Below, piece by piece: positions 6,229 through 7,672 of a stretch of 7,672 nucleotides of DNA. Positions within the stretch are counted from its first letter, which is position 1. Each line of letters begins with the position of its first letter. The notes beneath the pieces are model-generated. The model did no database searches, was not told the origin of the DNA, and saw only the letters and a list, made by a program, of their open reading frames with translations. The DNA is from Acidobacteriota bacterium (GTDB lineage Bacteria > Acidobacteriota > Terriglobia > Terriglobales > Acidobacteriaceae). The DNA lies in assembly GCA_021801945.1 (NCBI GenBank), contig JAKABE010000144.1, positions 1 to 7,672 of the forward strand, written 5' to 3'. The position numbers and the translations under genes are program-made.

Positions 6229-7233
6229 GGCAGACCCGGCGGGAACCATACTGAGCGGCTGGGTCAGCGAAAAGACAAGCATTGTGCCCGTTTCCAGCGA
6301 GGGCTGCGGATGGTCCAGCAGCAAATGTGCGGTGACGGCGCTAGCGCCTGCCACGGTGCCGGCCAAGGCGCCGACCGGCCCGGCCACAACCGCTCCCACA
6401 ACTGCACCTCCGCCCGCCATGGCGCCGTATTCGATGCCGTCCTTCTTGACCCGCGAGATGGGAAAGATCGTACCTTCGCCATTTACGTAGGTGCTGGAAC
6501 CCGCTGTTTCAAAGACCTGCGCAAAGAGTTGGTAGCGCGAGCCGTCCGGCAAAGTTATCGTTTCCGGCCTCAATCGTATGGAGCCGCGACCGGCAAAATG
6601 GCCCAGAGAAACCCGCTCTACTGTGCCGTCAATCTCCGACCCAGCGGGGATGAGAACCTGCCCGTCGTGCGTTACGTCGGAGATGACCTCCGTGCGGAAT
6701 GCGTCGCCCTCCCGGTCGTACCCGGTGGAAAGACTCTGCAACAGGCGCACGTAAATGTTGGTTCCCTCGCTCAGTTCACCAGGCGGCAGCGGCGCTGGAT
6801 GCACGATGTCGCCGTCAGGATTGTTGGCGTAGGAGCTCGTGTTCAAGCTAGGTTCGGCCGGTTGCGTAGTTTGTGAAGAGGCACTGGCGGCATCGGGGGC
6901 GACCAGCACCATGCCGTAGTCCGTGCCGTCACCCGGCTCCGGGCCGGGATAGTTCAGCGGAAGATGGGCCGCTGCGGCCTGGGGCGCCGCTTGGCGGACG
7001 GCCGGAACCGCCTGCTGCAGGCTTTGCGCAGTCCGGGCAGGCTGGGCCGTTGCCAGTTTTTCCGGCGAGGGTTTACGCGCTGGCGTGGGCGCGGGCAATG
7101 CCATATCGACGATCGTGTCGTTCGCCGGGGGATGCGAAATCCCTGCATATGGGTTCGACTGGCTCGTCTGCTGTGCGCCCAGAAAGGCGGAGCTAGCAAG
7201 CATGAGGGCACATACAAAGATGGAGCGGTTCAT
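6220..7233 (-). CDS. Secreted VirB10/TrbI-like envelope protein with glycine-rich hydrophobic segment
   Basis: The 337-residue product begins with a Sec signal peptide (MNRS, then a hydrophobic core at 5-18, likely cleaved after GA at 20). Residues 21-155 are a Pro/Ala/Gln-rich linker. Residues 157-245 resemble the start of the VirB10/TrbI C-terminal beta-barrel: GTNIYVRLLQSLST, GDAFRTEV, HDGQVLIPAGSEIDGTV, then a GSIRLRPETITLPDGSRYQL strand pair. Residues 269-300 are a hydrophobic Gly/Ala-rich hairpin (AGGGAVVGAVVAGPVGALAG), followed by a closing strand ETGTMLVFSLTQPL. Known VirB10 proteins span both membranes in type IV secretion; this one has a cleavable signal instead of an inner-membrane anchor, and no other secretion genes are visible, so a periplasmic or outer-membrane role is inferred. 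The start at 7233 has AAGGAG 6 nt upstream; an ATG six bases earlier touches that site directly. Function unknown. Confidence 0.8.
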   Translation of the reverse strand: MNRSIFVCALMLASSAFLGAQQTSQSNPYAGISHPPANDTIVDMALPAPTPARKPSPEKLATAQPARTAQSLQQAVPAVRQAAPQAAAAHLPLNYPGPEPGDGTDYGMVLVAPDAASASSQTTQPAEPSLNTSSYANNPDGDIVHPAPLPPGELSEGTNIYVRLLQSLSTGYDREGDAFRTEVISDVTHDGQVLIPAGSEIDGTVERVSLGHFAGRGSIRLRPETITLPDGSRYQLFAQVFETAGSSTYVNGEGTIFPISRVKKDGIEYGAMAGGGAVVGAVVAGPVGALAGTVAGASAVTAHLLLDHPQPSLETGTMLVFSLTQPLSMVPAGSAGN

Positions 7234-7349
7234 CCTCATCTCCTTTTTCGCGAACCCTACTCCCTCCCCCTGAGAGTTAGACCCGGCCGCGGAGTGAAGG
7301 TTGTGCACGCAGCTTCCTCTGCGAAAGCGCCGTGCGCCTACCTACCCAA

Positions 7350-7362
7350 CGCTAGACTAGCG
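7350..7362. repeat. Perfect 13-bp palindrome CGCTAGACTAGCG
   Basis: CGCTAG-A-CTAGCG is a perfect inverted repeat around one central base. It lies about 115 bp upstream of the envelope gene's start in the region divergent from the gene beyond the right edge. CTAG is rare in many bacterial genomes, so two copies in one palindrome suggest a protein-binding site (inference). Confidence 0.4.
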
Positions 7363-7432
7363 CCGCAGCGTGGTGCGCAGCACGTTGCACCGGCAGTGAG
7401 GTTCCTCTACCGGCACGAATCAAATAAGTTAC

Positions 7433-7453
7433 CCGTGCGCCGGCTTCGCACGG
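7433..7453. repeat. GC-rich hairpin in the divergent region
   Basis: CCGTGCG (7433-7439) and CGCACGG (7447-7453) form a perfect 7-bp stem with the loop CCGGCTT. It sits 45 bp upstream of the right-pointing promoter. No T-run follows on either strand, so it may be an operator or a structural element. Confidence 0.35.
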
Positions 7454-7497
7454 ACTGGATATGTGACCACTGCCACACGGTTCTGTCGCGCCCGGTT

Positions 7498-7512
7498 TGT
7501 TAGAATCCTAAC
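7498..7512 (+). promoter_or_regulatory. Extended -10 promoter overlapped by an inverted repeat
   Basis: TGTTAGAAT (7498-7506) is an extended -10 element, with TAGAAT matching five of six consensus bases; no good -35 box is present. The perfect repeat GTTAG-AATC-CTAAC (7499-7512) covers the same bases, so a repressor bound there would block the polymerase. Transcription would run right from about 7513 toward a gene outside the window. Confidence 0.42.
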
Positions 7513-7672
7513 GGTACACACCGATTTTGAACACCAGATCCGTTCCGCAAATTTGCGTGTCCGATTCTCGCTGGAAGCTGGCATCTCCTGAGGGAGAGGC
7601 CGACAGGCCGCAGCGGGTGCAGCTCGCCGCAAGTCGCGGAACTACTTTCCAAGGGGAGGAGATTCCGAACGC
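7513..7672 (+). promoter_or_regulatory. Probable 5' leader with ribosome binding site of a gene beyond the right edge
   Basis: No gene is evident here. The stretch can fold into short hairpins: TCTCC-TGAG-GGAGA (7584-7597) and GGCC-GACA-GGCC just after it. It ends with AAGGGGAGGAG (7651-7661), a strong Shine-Dalgarno sequence, 11 nt before the window ends, so a start codon at or just past 7673 is expected. I do not recognise a known riboswitch class. Confidence 0.45.

Noticed and set aside
6078..6270. Open minus-strand frame overlapping and following the envelope gene stop, reading FEVINSGSEVGYAALAL
   Set aside because: It looks somewhat protein-like and raised the idea of a frameshifted C-terminus, but the called protein already ends with the expected VirB10-like closing strand, and the frame has no start codon or ribosome binding site.
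7584..7640. Known riboswitch in the right-hand leader
   Set aside because: The hairpins did not match the conserved cores of TPP, cobalamin, SAM, SAH, fluoride, glycine or c-di-GMP riboswitches as I recall them.

Overview
This is a G+C-rich bacterial chromosomal window with seven genes: six complete, and one cut by the left edge. A source in the Acidobacteriota (Acidobacteriaceae-like soil bacteria) is my inference. It rests on base composition, on the secreted VirB10-like protein with a glycine-rich tail (a type I associate with that phylum), and on promoters of the TGTTAGAAT kind. No rRNA, tRNA, insertion sequence, phage gene or CRISPR array is visible, and nothing proves the phylum.

Layout. 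Positions 1-303 (+) hold the C-terminal part of a cupin-domain protein whose metal-binding histidines are missing. It converges on an iron-sulfur cluster repair di-iron protein (ScdA/YtfE/RIC type, 362-1087, -), which responds to nitrosative or oxidative damage. A 220-bp intergenic region with a good promoter separates that gene from a divergent sugar-porter MFS transporter (1308-2642, +). About 180 bp later on the same strand lies an AP-endonuclease-2-fold TIM-barrel sugar isomerase/epimerase (2822-3643, +). These two look like a small sugar uptake and conversion module. Converging on them is a minus-strand pair: a two-CBS-domain protein (5238-5690) followed 47 bp later by an amidase-signature hydrolase (3661-5190). 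Positions 5721-6219 carry no convincing gene; they hold a candidate promoter for the CBS-amidase pair and a 9-bp GC-rich hairpin. Next is an exported VirB10/TrbI-like envelope protein (6220-7233, -). The last 440 bp are a divergent control region: several palindromes, an extended -10 promoter pointing right, and a folded leader ending in a strong ribosome binding site for a gene beyond the window.

The genes do not form one pathway. The window reads as ordinary housekeeping and accessory content: stress repair, sugar use, amide hydrolysis and envelope. I see no clear new multi-gene system. The items most worth a second look are the stand-alone VirB10-like protein, whose glycine-rich hydrophobic hairpin sits where VirB10 has its outer-membrane antenna, the CBS-amidase pairing, and the palindrome-rich control region at the right end.
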